A stretch of 64,000 bases of DNA from Pseudomonas sp. TH31 (lineage in GTDB: Bacteria > Pseudomonadota > Gammaproteobacteria > Pseudomonadales > Pseudomonadaceae), in NCBI RefSeq assembly GCF_016650815.1, contig NZ_JAEKEZ010000027.1, positions 1 through 64,000 of the forward strand. The letters run 5' to 3'. Position numbers and translations under genes: made by a program. Positions 9,047-17,934 of the stretch are shown here, one piece after another. The notes beneath the pieces were generated by a model. It ran no database searches, was not told the DNA's origin, and worked only from the letters and a program-made list of their open reading frames with translations. Position 1 is the stretch's first letter. Every line of letters starts with the position of its first letter.

Positions 9047-9454
9047 ATAAGCTGCTCGTATTCACGGTGCGGATGATGCTGTGAGGGCCTGCGCAAAGCG
9101 ATGTCTAAAAAATACCACGGAGAAAGCGAGAACTAATACACGAGGTGATCAATGGTCGGAACACCGTTATAAACGGTGTATTACCTTGCGGAGTGTTTGG
9201 GTGATTAAATAGTTCTTGTTGTCTTAAGGCGCCTGGTTGATCAAGACTGGTCACCGGGAATGCTCTGCTACTCGTACCTGTCGCGCGGGTGCTTGGTTAT
9301 TAAATAATAGAAATTCTAGCTTGGTCATTAGTGGTGTAATAAGTGGTTGGTTTTTTAGGTGGCGGTATCGTGTGCCGGCGTTGGATACTTGGGTGACTGG
9401 AAAATTGCGAGTATATATAAATGTCCAGTTCTGGCTTTTTTAACGGAGGTTAAT
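9047..9454. other. AT-rich stretch upstream of lysis genes, no gene seen
   Basis: Holds no recognisable coding region. Base composition is clearly richer in A+T than the flanking genes. TAACGGAGG at 9441-9449 is the strong ribosome binding site of the holin gene; a promoter is expected here but no clear -35/-10 pair could be fixed. Confidence 0.4.
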
Positions 9455-9790
9455 ATGAGTGATGTTGATTTGTTTTCTGAGTTGCTAAGGTCGTGGGTAT
9501 ATGTAGCTATTGCCGCAGTCGGCGGTGTGTTAGGACATATGATGCGCCGGTTAGGTACTAATCAGCGGATACGCATCGGCGAAACAATATTACAAGGTGT
9601 CGGCGCAGCATTCGCGGGGTACTTAGTACTGCTAGGGTGCCGATCAATATATGCACCTCCAGAAATTTCTGGCGTTGCCATTGGGTTGTGTGGCTGGCTT
9701 GGAGCTGATGCTACTTTGATGCTTTTGCAGTCATATATTTATAAAAAGCTCAATATTGGAAAAGTGGAGTCGCGTGATGACAATAAATAA
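9455..9790 (+). CDS. Phage holin (LydA/holin_2-like)
   Basis: A 111-residue inner-membrane protein with three hydrophobic segments (VYVAIAAVGGVLGHMM; GVGAAFAGYLVLLGC; GVAIGLCGWLGADATLMLL) and short charged linkers (RRLGTNQRIR), ending in a charged tail. The GLCGWLGADAT stretch is typical of LydA/P2-Y-like holins. Holins form the membrane lesion that lets endolysin reach peptidoglycan. The gene overlaps the next one by 14 bp. ATG chosen because ACGGAGG lies seven bases upstream. Confidence 0.75.
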   Translation: MSDVDLFSELLRSWVYVAIAAVGGVLGHMMRRLGTNQRIRIGETILQGVGAAFAGYLVLLGCRSIYAPPEISGVAIGLCGWLGADATLMLLQSYIYKKLNIGKVESRDDNK

Positions 9791-10127
9791 AAGTACAGGG
9801 CGCTGGGTGTTGGGGCATACACTAGTGGTGTCTACCATCATTGCAGGCAGTGTCGCATTTACCATGCAAGCTAAGGTGAAAGAGGTAAAGGGGGTATGCT
9901 TGGGTGAATTGCATTCGGAACTTGATAGGGCCAAAGATCGAGAGGTGTTATTGGGGGCTGTTGAATCAATGTTGCTGAAGTCCGGTGCTACACGGATTAA
10001 CAACGGCTTGGAAATGTATTCAATTATCCAGGAGGTGCGGCAAATTACTAAAGATGCACTTTTGTTGGCGAAAGCGCAGCAGACACTTATCGAGCTGCAA
10101 GTCAAGGAGCTAAATAAAGATGGCTAA
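9777..10127 (+). CDS. Rz-like (i-spanin-type) membrane-coiled-coil protein
   Basis: A 116-residue protein with one N-terminal membrane segment (VLGHTLVVSTIIAGSVAFTM) and a long helical, heptad-like periplasmic part (EVKGVCLGELHSELDRAKDR ... ITKDALLLAKAQQTLIELQV). This is the topology of phage Rz inner-membrane spanins, although position between holin and endolysin is unusual and no Rz1 lipoprotein frame was seen. It overlaps the holin upstream (14 bp) and the endolysin downstream (8 bp), so the three are translationally coupled. Start ATG 9777 with GGAG upstream. Confidence 0.5.
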   Translation: MTINKSTGRWVLGHTLVVSTIIAGSVAFTMQAKVKEVKGVCLGELHSELDRAKDREVLLGAVESMLLKSGATRINNGLEMYSIIQEVRQITKDALLLAKAQQTLIELQVKELNKDG

Positions 10128-10611
10128 AATTAGTGAGGGTGAAGCGGGGGGGCGTAATGTACTCGCATTTTTGGATATGTTGGCATGGTCGGAAGGTACG
10201 GATAATGGTATACAAACTACGCTGGATGATGGTTACGATGTTATCGTAGGGGGCGCGTTGTTTACTAGTTATGTGGATCATCCGCGAATACTAGTAATAC
10301 TTCCAAAACTTGGTATCAAATCTACCGCAGCTGGTCGCTACCAATTGCTATCGCGGTACTGGGATGCTTATAAGGAGTCCCTTGAACTTGGCGGCGGTTT
10401 CACGCCTGAAAATCAGGATCGAATAGCGATCAAGCAGATTCGCGAGCGAAGAGCTATCGAAAGTATCAGCGATGGCCGAGTGGTTGAAGGTATCTCAAAG
10501 TGTCGAAATATATGGGCAAGTCTACCTGGCGCCGGATATAGGCAGCATGAGCAATCACTGGACAACCTTATTTGTCAATTTGTTCTCGCGGGTGGCTCTG
10601 TTCGGGAGTAA
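10120..10611 (+). CDS. Lambda R-type endolysin (lytic transglycosylase)
   Basis: A 163-residue protein matching the lambda gpR family along its length: FLDMLAWSEGTDNG with the catalytic Glu at residue 25, DDGYDVIVGGALFTSY, HPR, KSTAAGRYQLLSRYW, NIWASLPGAGY and a C-terminal helix ending GGSVRE. It cleaves the MurNAc-GlcNAc bond of peptidoglycan. No signal peptide, so it needs the holin to cross the inner membrane. A G7 run (10146-10152) lies close to the start codon and could slip. Forms a compact lysis cassette with the two genes before it. Confidence 0.9.
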   Translation: MAKISEGEAGGRNVLAFLDMLAWSEGTDNGIQTTLDDGYDVIVGGALFTSYVDHPRILVILPKLGIKSTAAGRYQLLSRYWDAYKESLELGGGFTPENQDRIAIKQIRERRAIESISDGRVVEGISKCRNIWASLPGAGYRQHEQSLDNLICQFVLAGGSVRE

Positions 10612-10830
10612 TTGTATTGTATGGAAGTTTGGCTTCGGTGTCAGTTTTTTCGTTGGAGCTTAATGTATTAGATGCGATTTCTAATGCTTTTTGTCATGTC
10701 TAAAAATGTTGAGATGGTGAGTAAGAGATTGCTCTGCGCGATTAGCTAAAACGCAACGCGGCACTCAAGTCAGATAAGGAAGGTTTGAAAAGACTCCCGT
10801 CATTGTGAAACACCCGCCTGACATGAACAC
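10612..10830. other. No gene seen
   Basis: AT-rich sequence after the endolysin stop, with no coding signal and no convincing terminator. The IS5 3' part becomes recognisable after this. Confidence 0.4.
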
Positions 10831-10849
10831 GATGGTTGAGCCACGATAA

Positions 10850-11230
10850 AACTACAATCCTCAATACCGTACGATTATCTGGTCTATTGCCGCCCGGTCG
10901 AGCAGCTATAAAAACACGCGAAAGAGAGTTTGAGCTGGCGCCTGCGGTGCAAGATCGAATATTCGAAAGCACAAGCTCGGGTGAAGGTTGAGCATCCGTT
11001 TCGGGGGGGCAGTATCAGTTTGTTTATACGAAAATGCGCTTTCGCGGCTTGCTGAAAAATATCGCTCAGTAGACGATGCTATTTGCTCTATCGAACTTAT
11101 GGATGATACGAAAACGGCTTCTGGTAGCGGGAGAGTGCCCCTGTAATGTGGGCCGGGTCCTTGAGAGTGCATTGTTCAGGGGAGGAAACGATGAATTAAG
11201 GACAGGAAAAGTCAAATTGACGAGCAAGTC
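10850..11230 (+). mobile_element. IS5-family copy 1, 3' part (degenerate)
   Basis: The plus strand reads IIWSIAARSSSYKN, then after a stop a damaged VEHPFR-type stretch, MRFRGLLKNIAQ-stop, and MLFALSNLWMIRKRLL, which is the C-terminal third of the same IS5 transposase as at 14760-15939. It follows on from the point where the 5' part at 8318-9046 ends, so the two pieces look like one element split by the 1.8-kb segment with the lysis genes. Confidence 0.75.
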
Positions 11231-11261
11231 AGCGTTTTTTGGGCCTAAAACAAATAAGGCA

Positions 11262-11873
11262 TCAAAAAGCGCTGGTTATTTCAGAACTTTCATGAAGGTA
11301 TTTAATATCCGCCGGGGAGTTTTTTTTTATTTTTATTAAATGTCCACTATCCATGTCAATGTAACCACCTTGCTTTAAAGATTTCATGATTGATAAAGCG
11401 TGTGATCTTGATACGCCGGTTGTATCAGTTATGAATGCAATGGCGGTATATTTTGCGCGAATGAGATCTGGTAGTGCATTCATCCACTCCAGCGCGGATT
11501 TAACTTCCGTATAGCTATCACCAATACATTGATTTAGCCATTTGTTTGAGATGTTACTGGTGTTTCGGGTCATAAACTCAAAGATACCTTTCAGTAACTC
11601 TACATTGGCGGCGGCCAAATGAACACGCTTCATGGGGAGTTCGTAATAAATCGAGTGAGAGAGGACTTCGTATTGGCTGGATGGGCCACGATAGCTATCA
11701 GGTTGGTGGTCGAGCATTAAAATCCCTCCCGGTCCTATTATGCTGATGACTTTTTGGCTACCAATTAATAGTCTCCAAGCCCCACTTTCAACTGAGAGTA
11801 TAACGTTTTCGTTTGTTTCTAAAGGTTTCCCCCGGGCCCGACAGTTTTTCTGGCTCCATTCTTCTGAATCCAT
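11262..11873 (-). CDS. IprA/Crp-fold winged-helix transcriptional regulator
   Basis: A 203-residue protein. The N-terminal half has the beta-rich pattern of a cyclic-nucleotide-binding fold (NENVILSVESGAWRLLIGS, ISIIGPGGILM). The C-terminal half reads SYTEVKSALEWM, FITDTTGVSRSHALSIMKSLKQGGYIDM, close in layout to the winged-helix domain of enterobacterial IprA (YaiV), including the SRS recognition helix. It is convergent with the lysis genes and separated from them by the IS5 remnant; it might control the toxin/lysis block, which is inference. Only one start codon is possible because a stop lies eight codons upstream. Confidence 0.65.
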   Translation of the reverse strand: MDSEEWSQKNCRARGKPLETNENVILSVESGAWRLLIGSQKVISIIGPGGILMLDHQPDSYRGPSSQYEVLSHSIYYELPMKRVHLAAANVELLKGIFEFMTRNTSNISNKWLNQCIGDSYTEVKSALEWMNALPDLIRAKYTAIAFITDTTGVSRSHALSIMKSLKQGGYIDMDSGHLIKIKKNSPADIKYLHESSEITSAF

Positions 11874-12497
11874 GTATGCAAGTAGCGAATACTAGCGTCA
11901 CCGGTTTTTTCGTTGCCACAATTGAAGCCGGATAGATGAATGCTGTTCATTTTAGGTTCTCTTGTTTCGTGGGTAGAATGCATTTGTATTGATATTGTTG
12001 ATAGGGGCTGTCATGAGAGTGCTGCTATTGATGGGGGAGTATGGCGAGAGCTATAAGCTTTCTACATGTCGTTTGATTGATTGTCTTTCTGAGGAAGCAT
12101 CGATTCAATGAAAAGTCTGATTGTGGACTGTTTTTTTTATTGTGGCTGTTGGCATTTAATTGGTTTGTAAGATAAGTGAAATTTTTCGCTGCGGCTCTTG
12201 GCGGGCAATCGGTGGGCGAGAGTTGTATGTGTGTTGATGTTGAAGGGCGATAGTGCAGATAGTCTAAATGTTAATTTTCTGTATTCGCGCAGGTCGTCAA
12301 AAAAACGTATCAAGAGTTGTGAAAGCCGCTCAATGTGCCAGGGGGGATTAGGGGAGGGGTGTGATTTGTATGGGGTAGTTGGTTGGCAGGTACTATGAGG
12401 CTGGGCGATTCGGTGAGCGTATCACCTGACTCGGGGTAAATTTGATGTGGGTGTATCCTTACTGCGTTTACCAAAACAGTGTGTTTTTTCAGCTCAC
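11874..12497. other. Long AT-rich stretch without a supported gene
   Basis: About 620 bp with low G+C, several T-runs and no frame with family resemblance; a 66-codon frame at 12198-12398 has no recognisable features. It includes the promoter region of the IprA-like regulator. Confidence 0.4.
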
Positions 12498-12743
12498 TTA
12501 TATGCGCAAATAATTATCAGGTTCAGTAGGCAGGCGATAAAACGTAAGTGGCATATTTTCTCTGGAGCAATAGGCATGGTTGTAATCCAGTTGGCAATGG
12601 GCATATTCCTTTGAGGGGTTGTCCAGGTTCTTGTTTTTGGAGGCGGTTATGAAATAAAAATCCCCCCCCCCCCAGGCACTTTCTTCTATCTCGGGCGATA
12701 ATATGTGCGATGAATTATCAATTTGTTGATAGTCGTAAATCAT
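12498..12743 (-). CDS. Short unrecognised frame with a G12 run
   Basis: An 81-codon frame of unknown function and with weak support. Its sense strand contains twelve consecutive G (C12 on the plus strand, 12662-12673), coding for three glycines in a row after a tryptophan. A run this long changes length easily, so the frame may be phase-variable, or the run may be miscalled in the assembly. No ribosome binding site is obvious. Confidence 0.2.
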   Translation of the reverse strand: MIYDYQQIDNSSHILSPEIEESAWGGGDFYFITASKNKNLDNPSKEYAHCQLDYNHAYCSRENMPLTFYRLPTEPDNYLRI

Positions 12744-12959
12744 TTTTTTGAGTGCTGCATGCGGGTGTTCTGGGGTAGCGATTCACCACTTTCTAGCAAG
12801 ACCACTCCGTGAAAAAAATATGATGGATCGGGGAACTGTAGTTCAAGAACGGAATACACAACATGCAATAGGGTGAGTAAGAGTGCGGATGCGCTGATCT
12901 ATAAATCCGAGGGGGCATTTTGCATTTGCCATTAATTGATGATCGGTAATATTTAAAGA

Positions 12960-13345
12960 TTGAGATTGTGTACGAGCAATCGAACCGAGGAGTTTCTGGC
13001 TTTTCTGCAACAGATTGAACGCAGTACGTCACAGGACTATACTTGCATGTGATTCTAGAAACAGTTCGCCCCATAGAACTGCTGCAATCAAGCAGTGGCT
13101 GGAAAAGCATCCGTGTGTCAAATTGCACTTCGCACTGACCGGTGCGTCTTGGTTGAACGTCGTGGATGGCTGTTTGCACAACTGGAAAGGCGAGCGCTGT
13201 ACCGGGGCGCCTTTAGTAGTGGCGCCGACCTGAAGGCAGCTATCCGCCAATTTATCGAGGCTCACAATGAGCATTCGGCCAAGCCGTTCAAGTGGAATAA
13301 AACGGCTGAGTCCATCATTAGCTTGGCCGATCCCCCGTTCTGGGG
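12960..13345 (+). mobile_element. IS630-family transposase fragment
   Basis: Pieces of the transposase are readable in shifting frames: RTEEFLAFLQQIE at about 12980, HRTAAIKQWLEKHPCVKLHF at about 13070-13130, GWLFAQLERRALYRGAFSSG at about 13165 and LKAAIRQFIEAHNEHSAKPF at 13230-13290, ending KTAESIIS. This is the C-terminal DDE half of a common Pseudomonas IS630 element, with stops and frameshifts and no 5' part. Confidence 0.8.
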
Positions 13346-13422
13346 ACTTACCTGATCAATCAGTGCTGATCAAACAGCTCTATCTGCGAGCATTCTCGCC
13401 TGTATCCGGTTTCGTTAAACAA

Positions 13423-13818
13423 CTACACAGATGACTTACCGGTTTGCGTGCCGGGTCGACTTTGTGGATCAGTTGCTTGATCGGAACGCTGGATGGAACT
13501 GAAGACAATCCGGGCTTTGACCTTGGCACCAAGCCTCGCCAATCGGTGCTCCGGTACGTCGTAGATGAAGGCTTGGCGAATCAGCGGATGGTCCAGGCAA
13601 AAATCCAACAAGTTGAAACGGACGTCGAGCGTCAAGCTGGCATTGATCAGCACCAGGTCGAAGGCGGTGTCGCCGTACTCCAGCAACGTTAGCATCTCCT
13701 CCAGGCTCGACACCGGCGCGATGCAGTAGTAGCCCTCGCGGTTAAAGTCCCGCTCCAGGTGCAAACGCTGAAAATGCTGCGAGTCGGCGATCATGATACG
13801 CAAGGCTTTATTGATCAT
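13423..13818 (-). CDS. Receiver-type response regulator, C-terminally frameshifted
   Basis: A 131-residue protein with the layout of a CheY-like receiver (IMIADSQHFQRLHLERDF; FDLVLINASL) but with the phospho-accepting Asp replaced in the LVLINASL position, so it may not be phosphorylated. Beyond about residue 105 the frame appears shifted: the other frame reads PIKQLIHKVDPARKPVSHLC, a more natural end. It directly follows a response regulator-EAL gene remnant, a pairing seen in Pseudomonas c-di-GMP loci. Probably decayed. Confidence 0.5.
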   Translation of the reverse strand: MINKALRIMIADSQHFQRLHLERDFNREGYYCIAPVSSLEEMLTLLEYGDTAFDLVLINASLTLDVRFNLLDFCLDHPLIRQAFIYDVPEHRLARLGAKVKARIVFSSIQRSDQATDPQSRPGTQTGKSSV

Positions 13819-13822
13819 ATGC

Positions 13823-14167
13823 GCTCCTGGAGACCGGCTGGTTGTTGTGTAGCCAGCGCAGCAGATTGGTGCCGTTCATGGGCTGGGAACGCCAGTAACC
13901 CTAACCCTGGGTGCAGCCCAGTTCCTGCAGTTCCTGGTGTTGCTCGGCGTTTTCGATGCCCTCGATCACCACCGACATGCCCAGGGGCTGCCCCAGCTAC
14001 AGGTGCTGCAGTGAGGAGAAGCCCCCGCCGAAATCATCGTTCGACAAGCGGCACCCCATAATGCGCAGGCACCCCAGATTTTCCAGGGACACCTTAGTGT
14101 GCCCATTAATTGGAATGACTAGTTTTCTATGAATCAACAAATGTATATTGTTTTTCTCGAGAGCCAT
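13823..14167 (-). pseudogene. Response regulator-EAL phosphodiesterase, internally deleted
   Basis: Begins MALEKNNIHLLI, like the N terminus of a receiver domain, then jumps to LGCLRIMGCRLSNDDFGGGF, the late part of an EAL domain, followed by a stop and GMSVVIEGIENAEQHQELQE and a second stop before GYWRSQPMNGTNLLRWLHNN. Thus most of the receiver and the first half of the EAL domain, with the ExLxR motif, are deleted. The remaining text ends overlapping the start of the receiver gene at 13818. Non-functional. Confidence 0.7.
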
Positions 14168-14445
14168 TACCTTTAAAAGTACACTAACAAGGCGGCTAGT
14201 CATGATGATGAAAAACCTTTCTCTGAGGATAGGGTGGAGCAGAATTGTTTTGTTCTAGGGAAGTGGTTGTCCGTCAAATTTGTAAAATGCAACTGTAAAG
14301 AACTACTGGAATTCTTATTTTGTGTGAGGATTATAAAGAAAAAGCGCCACGAATTACCGCTTTATTGACAGTTGTTCACAATACATTGGTGTGTTTATTA
14401 GCGCCATGCCGGAGGTTGGCAAAATGTGTTGATAAGTAGTGTTTC

Positions 14446-14752
14446 CTTATACATAATGCCATTCTTGAGGGCTGGCCTGTAGAGCTCGAACTGTTGTCCA
14501 GCACACTTAGCCCATACACTTTATCTGGAGAAATTCGCCCATCAGCATGGAATTTTCCAGCAGTCCAGAGTTGTTGCGTGGCTTCAAAAGAGAAACCTTT
14601 GACTTGATTACTCTCGATTGGCAGGTAGCCGGAATTAGCGGTCTGCAAATGCCGCTGTGGATCAAGGAATACCTCAATCCCGTGCCGCCGGTGATCATGC
14701 TGACCTCTCGCAAGGACCAACATGACGTTGTCAAAGCCCTATGGACGGTCTG
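14446..14752 (+). pseudogene. Truncated copy of the OmpR-type response regulator
   Basis: Reads FSSSPELLRGFKRETFDLI, LDWQVAGISGLQMPLWIK and PPVIMLTSRKDQ, matching the regulator at 34400-35128, but it breaks off at VVKAL where IS5 copy 2 begins and has a stop near its start. Upstream non-coding sequence (TTCACAAT...GTGTTTATT) also matches that before 34400. The region 13.8-14.75 kb is therefore a decayed duplicate of 33.9-34.75 kb. Confidence 0.75.
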
Positions 14753-14759
14753 AAGCACC

Positions 14760-15939
14760 CACCGTTTTTTCATGGCCTCGCTACTTGAGGTAAAAAAATC
14801 ATGAGTCAGTCGAATAACAGACCTTTCTTGTCTTTAACTCATGACTCTTTCCTCTAATCCTACTGTTTCAGGGTGATTAGTCCGCATTACAAGCGCACCT
14901 CGCCCATACCCATACCGATCAACCGTTGTCGTACCATCCACAGATTCGACAATTCGAACAACGTCGTCTGCTGATCGGTGTTCTTGACAAGCCACGCAAG
15001 CGCACTTTTTGTATATCCGAACTGGCGCCTGATCACGCGAAACGGATGCTCAAACCTTGGCCCGTACCTGTGCTTTCGCGTATTCGATCTTGCGTCGCAG
15101 GCGACCGATCAAACTTTTCTTCGCGGGCTTTTTATAGCTGCTTGGGCGGGTGGCAATCGACCAGATCATCTTGCGACCCTGATGTCATGGCGCTTGTCCA
15201 CGCCGGTGTAACCCGCATCGCCGCAGTCGTAAGTTTTCTCGCCATGCAGTAATTGATCGGCCTGAGTCACCTCCGCTACATTCGCCGCCGGGCCCGCCTG
15301 GCTATGGACCAAACCCGCCTCGGCATCGAAGCCGATGTGCGCTTTCATTCCAATATAATATTGGTTTCCTTTCTTCGTTTGATGCATTTAGGGGGCGTAT
15401 TTACCGTCCTTGTTCTTGGTCGAACTCGGCGCATGAATGATCGTTGCGTCAACCACCGTGCCTTGACGCAGCATCAAACCACGATCACCCAGATAGCCAT
15501 TGATGACCTGAAAAATCCCGCCCGCCAACTCATGTTTTTCCAACAGATGCCGGAAGTTGAGAATGGTGGTTTCGTCAGAAATTCGATCCAAATGCACCCC
15601 TGAAAACTGGCGCAGGATCGTCGTTTCGTAAGGCGCTTCTTCCATTGCCGGATCGCTGTAACCTAACCAGTTCTGCATCAAATGAACCCGCAACATCGTC
15701 ATCAATGGATATGCTAGCCAGCAGCCATCCCCCTTCGGATAATGCGGCTCGATCAAGGCAACCAAGCCCTTCCAGGGCGCCACCTGTTCCTTACGATCAG
15801 GAACCGCTCGCGACGGCTCTGCTTACGTTTGCCGGCATACTCGGCATCGGCGAAGGGCATCTGTTTCATCGGGGTTCAACCGTTCAGTTTGGGCGAGGTG
15901 CGTACGTCACAAAATCTGGAAGTCTTTTCCAGAGTTTTC
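14760..15939 (-). mobile_element. IS5-family copy 2 (disabled, opposite orientation)
   Basis: Full-length relative of copy 1 on the other strand. Transposase reads KQMPFADAEYAGKRKQSRRE, WKGLVALIEPHYPKGDG, MQNWLGYSDPAMEEA, KDGKYAP then TAA at 15385-15387 followed at once by ATG CAT CAA (MHQTKKGNQ...GYTGVDK), and in the lower part FEHPFRVIRRQFGY and LFELSNLWMVRQRL. It shares with copy 1 both the frameshift before WKGL and the TAA stop, so both descend from an already dead copy. Its right end interrupts the OmpA lipoprotein pseudogene; its left end cuts the response regulator copy. Confidence 0.85.
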
Positions 15940-15944
15940 CTAGA

Positions 15945-16542
15945 GGATTGGTACTGCCTTTACCTTGGGTTGTGATGCGGTTTGGGTCAATTCCTGAACG
16001 CTGAAGTATTTCAGGCACTAACTGGGCGCGGGCGATGGCCAGTATCTGGTTGGACTCGGGCGGTCCGGTCCGGTCGGTGTAACCGGTCAGCACCAGTTGT
16101 GATTGCTCGCTGTACTCGCGGTGGAGTAGTCGTGCGTATTGCTCCACACTTTGCCGGCTCTGAACTTTCATGTCTTGCATGTCGGATTTACCGAAGTCGA
16201 ACAGTGCGTCGGTGGGAGGGTCCAGTTCCGATTGTGGGCTGCTTGACCTGCTGTTAGGGGTGGGCTGACACAGTTCATATTCCATTGTTTTACTCTGTTA
16301 TTTACTTATTAGCATCCAGCAAGAGCGGAACCAGGCAAATGACTCGCTGGCCGTTTTCGTCAAAGCTGAGAGTGTAAGCGTCGCCTTTGGCCGTAGTCAC
16401 AATCTTGGGGAGGGCCGGCCATTGGGGCTTTTTCGTCGACGATGATTGTTTTTGCTGTGGCGGGGTGGCTGCTTGTGTTAGAGCACGCCGCCAGCTCCAA
16501 GACAGTCAGGGTCAACAAAAATATATTTTGCTTTCGCATCTT
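15945..16542 (-). pseudogene. OmpA-family lipoprotein, degraded
   Basis: Starts MRKQNIFLLTLTVLELAACS, a lipoprotein signal peptide with lipobox, then VVDEKAP-type text, stops and frame changes, SFDENGQRVICL, and the OmpA peptidoglycan-binding domain (ALFDFGKSDMQDM, LVLTGYTDRTGPPESNQI, RAQLVPEILQRSGID) that breaks off at GKGSTNP where IS5 copy 2 is inserted. An intact paralogue lies at 57085-57807. It follows the secretion gene hlyD on the same strand, so it was probably the fourth gene of the type I secretion operon. Confidence 0.8.
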
Positions 16543-16645
16543 GGGGATATCATCATTTATCATGATTACTTCTATCTTAGGTGGTTTCAATAGTTAGCAA
16601 TTACTCAGAATCTATTCGGTGCTAAATATGGAAAAGTTGAAATTT

Positions 16646-17882
16646 TTATCGTTCTCTTAATGCTTCGCGGCCTTTGTTGAAAGGTTTAATCAAGTACGAA
16701 AGCACCGTTTTCTGACCGGTATGGACATCCACTGTGGCAATCATGCCGGGCACGATGGGTGCTTCCCCGTATTTTTATTCTGCAACGAGTCAGACTCGGT
16801 CAATATATAAATCCGGTAGTAATAAACGTCCCGATGCACATCGTCTTGGATAGTGTCGGGCGATACAAGTATTACTTTCCCTAGTAGGCCGCCGTAGATC
16901 GAATAATCATAAGCGGAGATCTTCACCGTGGCGTCTTGTCCTGGATGGATGTAGGCGACATCCCGAGGCGAAATCCGCGCCTCCACCTGCAATCGTTCAT
17001 CCAGCGGTACGATTCGCATCAACTGGCCGTTGGGTGGTATCACACCGCCGACTGTGTTGATCTCGATGTCCTTGATCACCCCTCGAACAGGGGAGGTGAA
17101 GGTCAGGCGTGTCAGTGAATCATTGCGCCCTCGGGTGACTGATTCTTGGGCTTCGATTTCAGCGTTGGCCTTGGCCAATTCCTCACGAGCCTTTACCAGA
17201 TACTGGCTCTGGGTGTCGTTGTATTTGTTTTGCAGTTCGTTAAGCTGGCGCTTGAGTCGCAGCACTTCTACGGCACTTGCAGCCCCCCGTTTGACCAGCG
17301 GCTCGGTCATTTGCAGTTCGCTGCGGATCAGGCGCATGGCTTCGTTCATGCCGGAGAGCGATTCTTCCAGGCTCTTGCGACGGGAGCTGTACAGCGCCGT
17401 TTCGGCTTGCACCAGGTTGGGTTCATCTAGCACTTCCTTGGGGAACTGCAACGCTGTGCCGTTGACCTCCGCCATCAGGCGCGCCGAGGTGGCCTGGGCC
17501 GCACGACCCCGGGAGGCGCTTTCTTCCACGGCCGATTCAATCCGGGTGCGATCCAGTTGTGCCAGAACCTGGCCCTTCTCCACGATGTCGCCTTCCTGCA
17601 CCCGCAGACTGGCGAGTACACCGCCTTCGAGGGATTTGATCACCTGCTCCTTGGAGGAGGCGACTACTTTGCCGGTACCGGTGGAGACTTCGTCAAGCTT
17701 GAAATACCAAGCCCACGCAATGAAGGCGAGCAGCAGCATGGTCACCAACCAGACCAGTTTCGAGGCGTTCGGCAGGGTATTTTCCGACAGGCCAAAGCCA
17801 TCGACTTGCTGCTTGTCAGGGGGCGTGGCGTTACTTTTTTAGCCGCGGCGGGTTGAGGCGGAATGATGACGGAGTTGGACAT
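16646..17882 (-). pseudogene. HlyD-family membrane fusion protein of the type I secretion system, two frameshifts
   Basis: The protein is readable as MSNSVIIPPQPAAAKK, then after a shift in an A6 run (about 17836) ATPPDKQQVDGFGLSENTLP and a membrane segment LVWLVTMLLLAFIAWAWYF, a biotinyl-lipoyl-like strand (GTGKVVASSKEQVIKSLEGG), long coiled coils (residues about 130-240) and the C-terminal barrel. A second shift in the T5 run near 16776 diverts the end; the other frame restores VPGMIATVDVHTGQKTVLSY and the natural stop at 16646-16648. The HlyD family bridges the ABC exporter and TolC in the periplasm. Both lesions are in homopolymers, so sequencing error is an alternative to true decay. Confidence 0.8.
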
Positions 17883-17934
17883 GGTGTTTGGCTCGCTCGT
17901 AAAAATAATGGAGGTGTCTGCAGTTCGGACCGGG

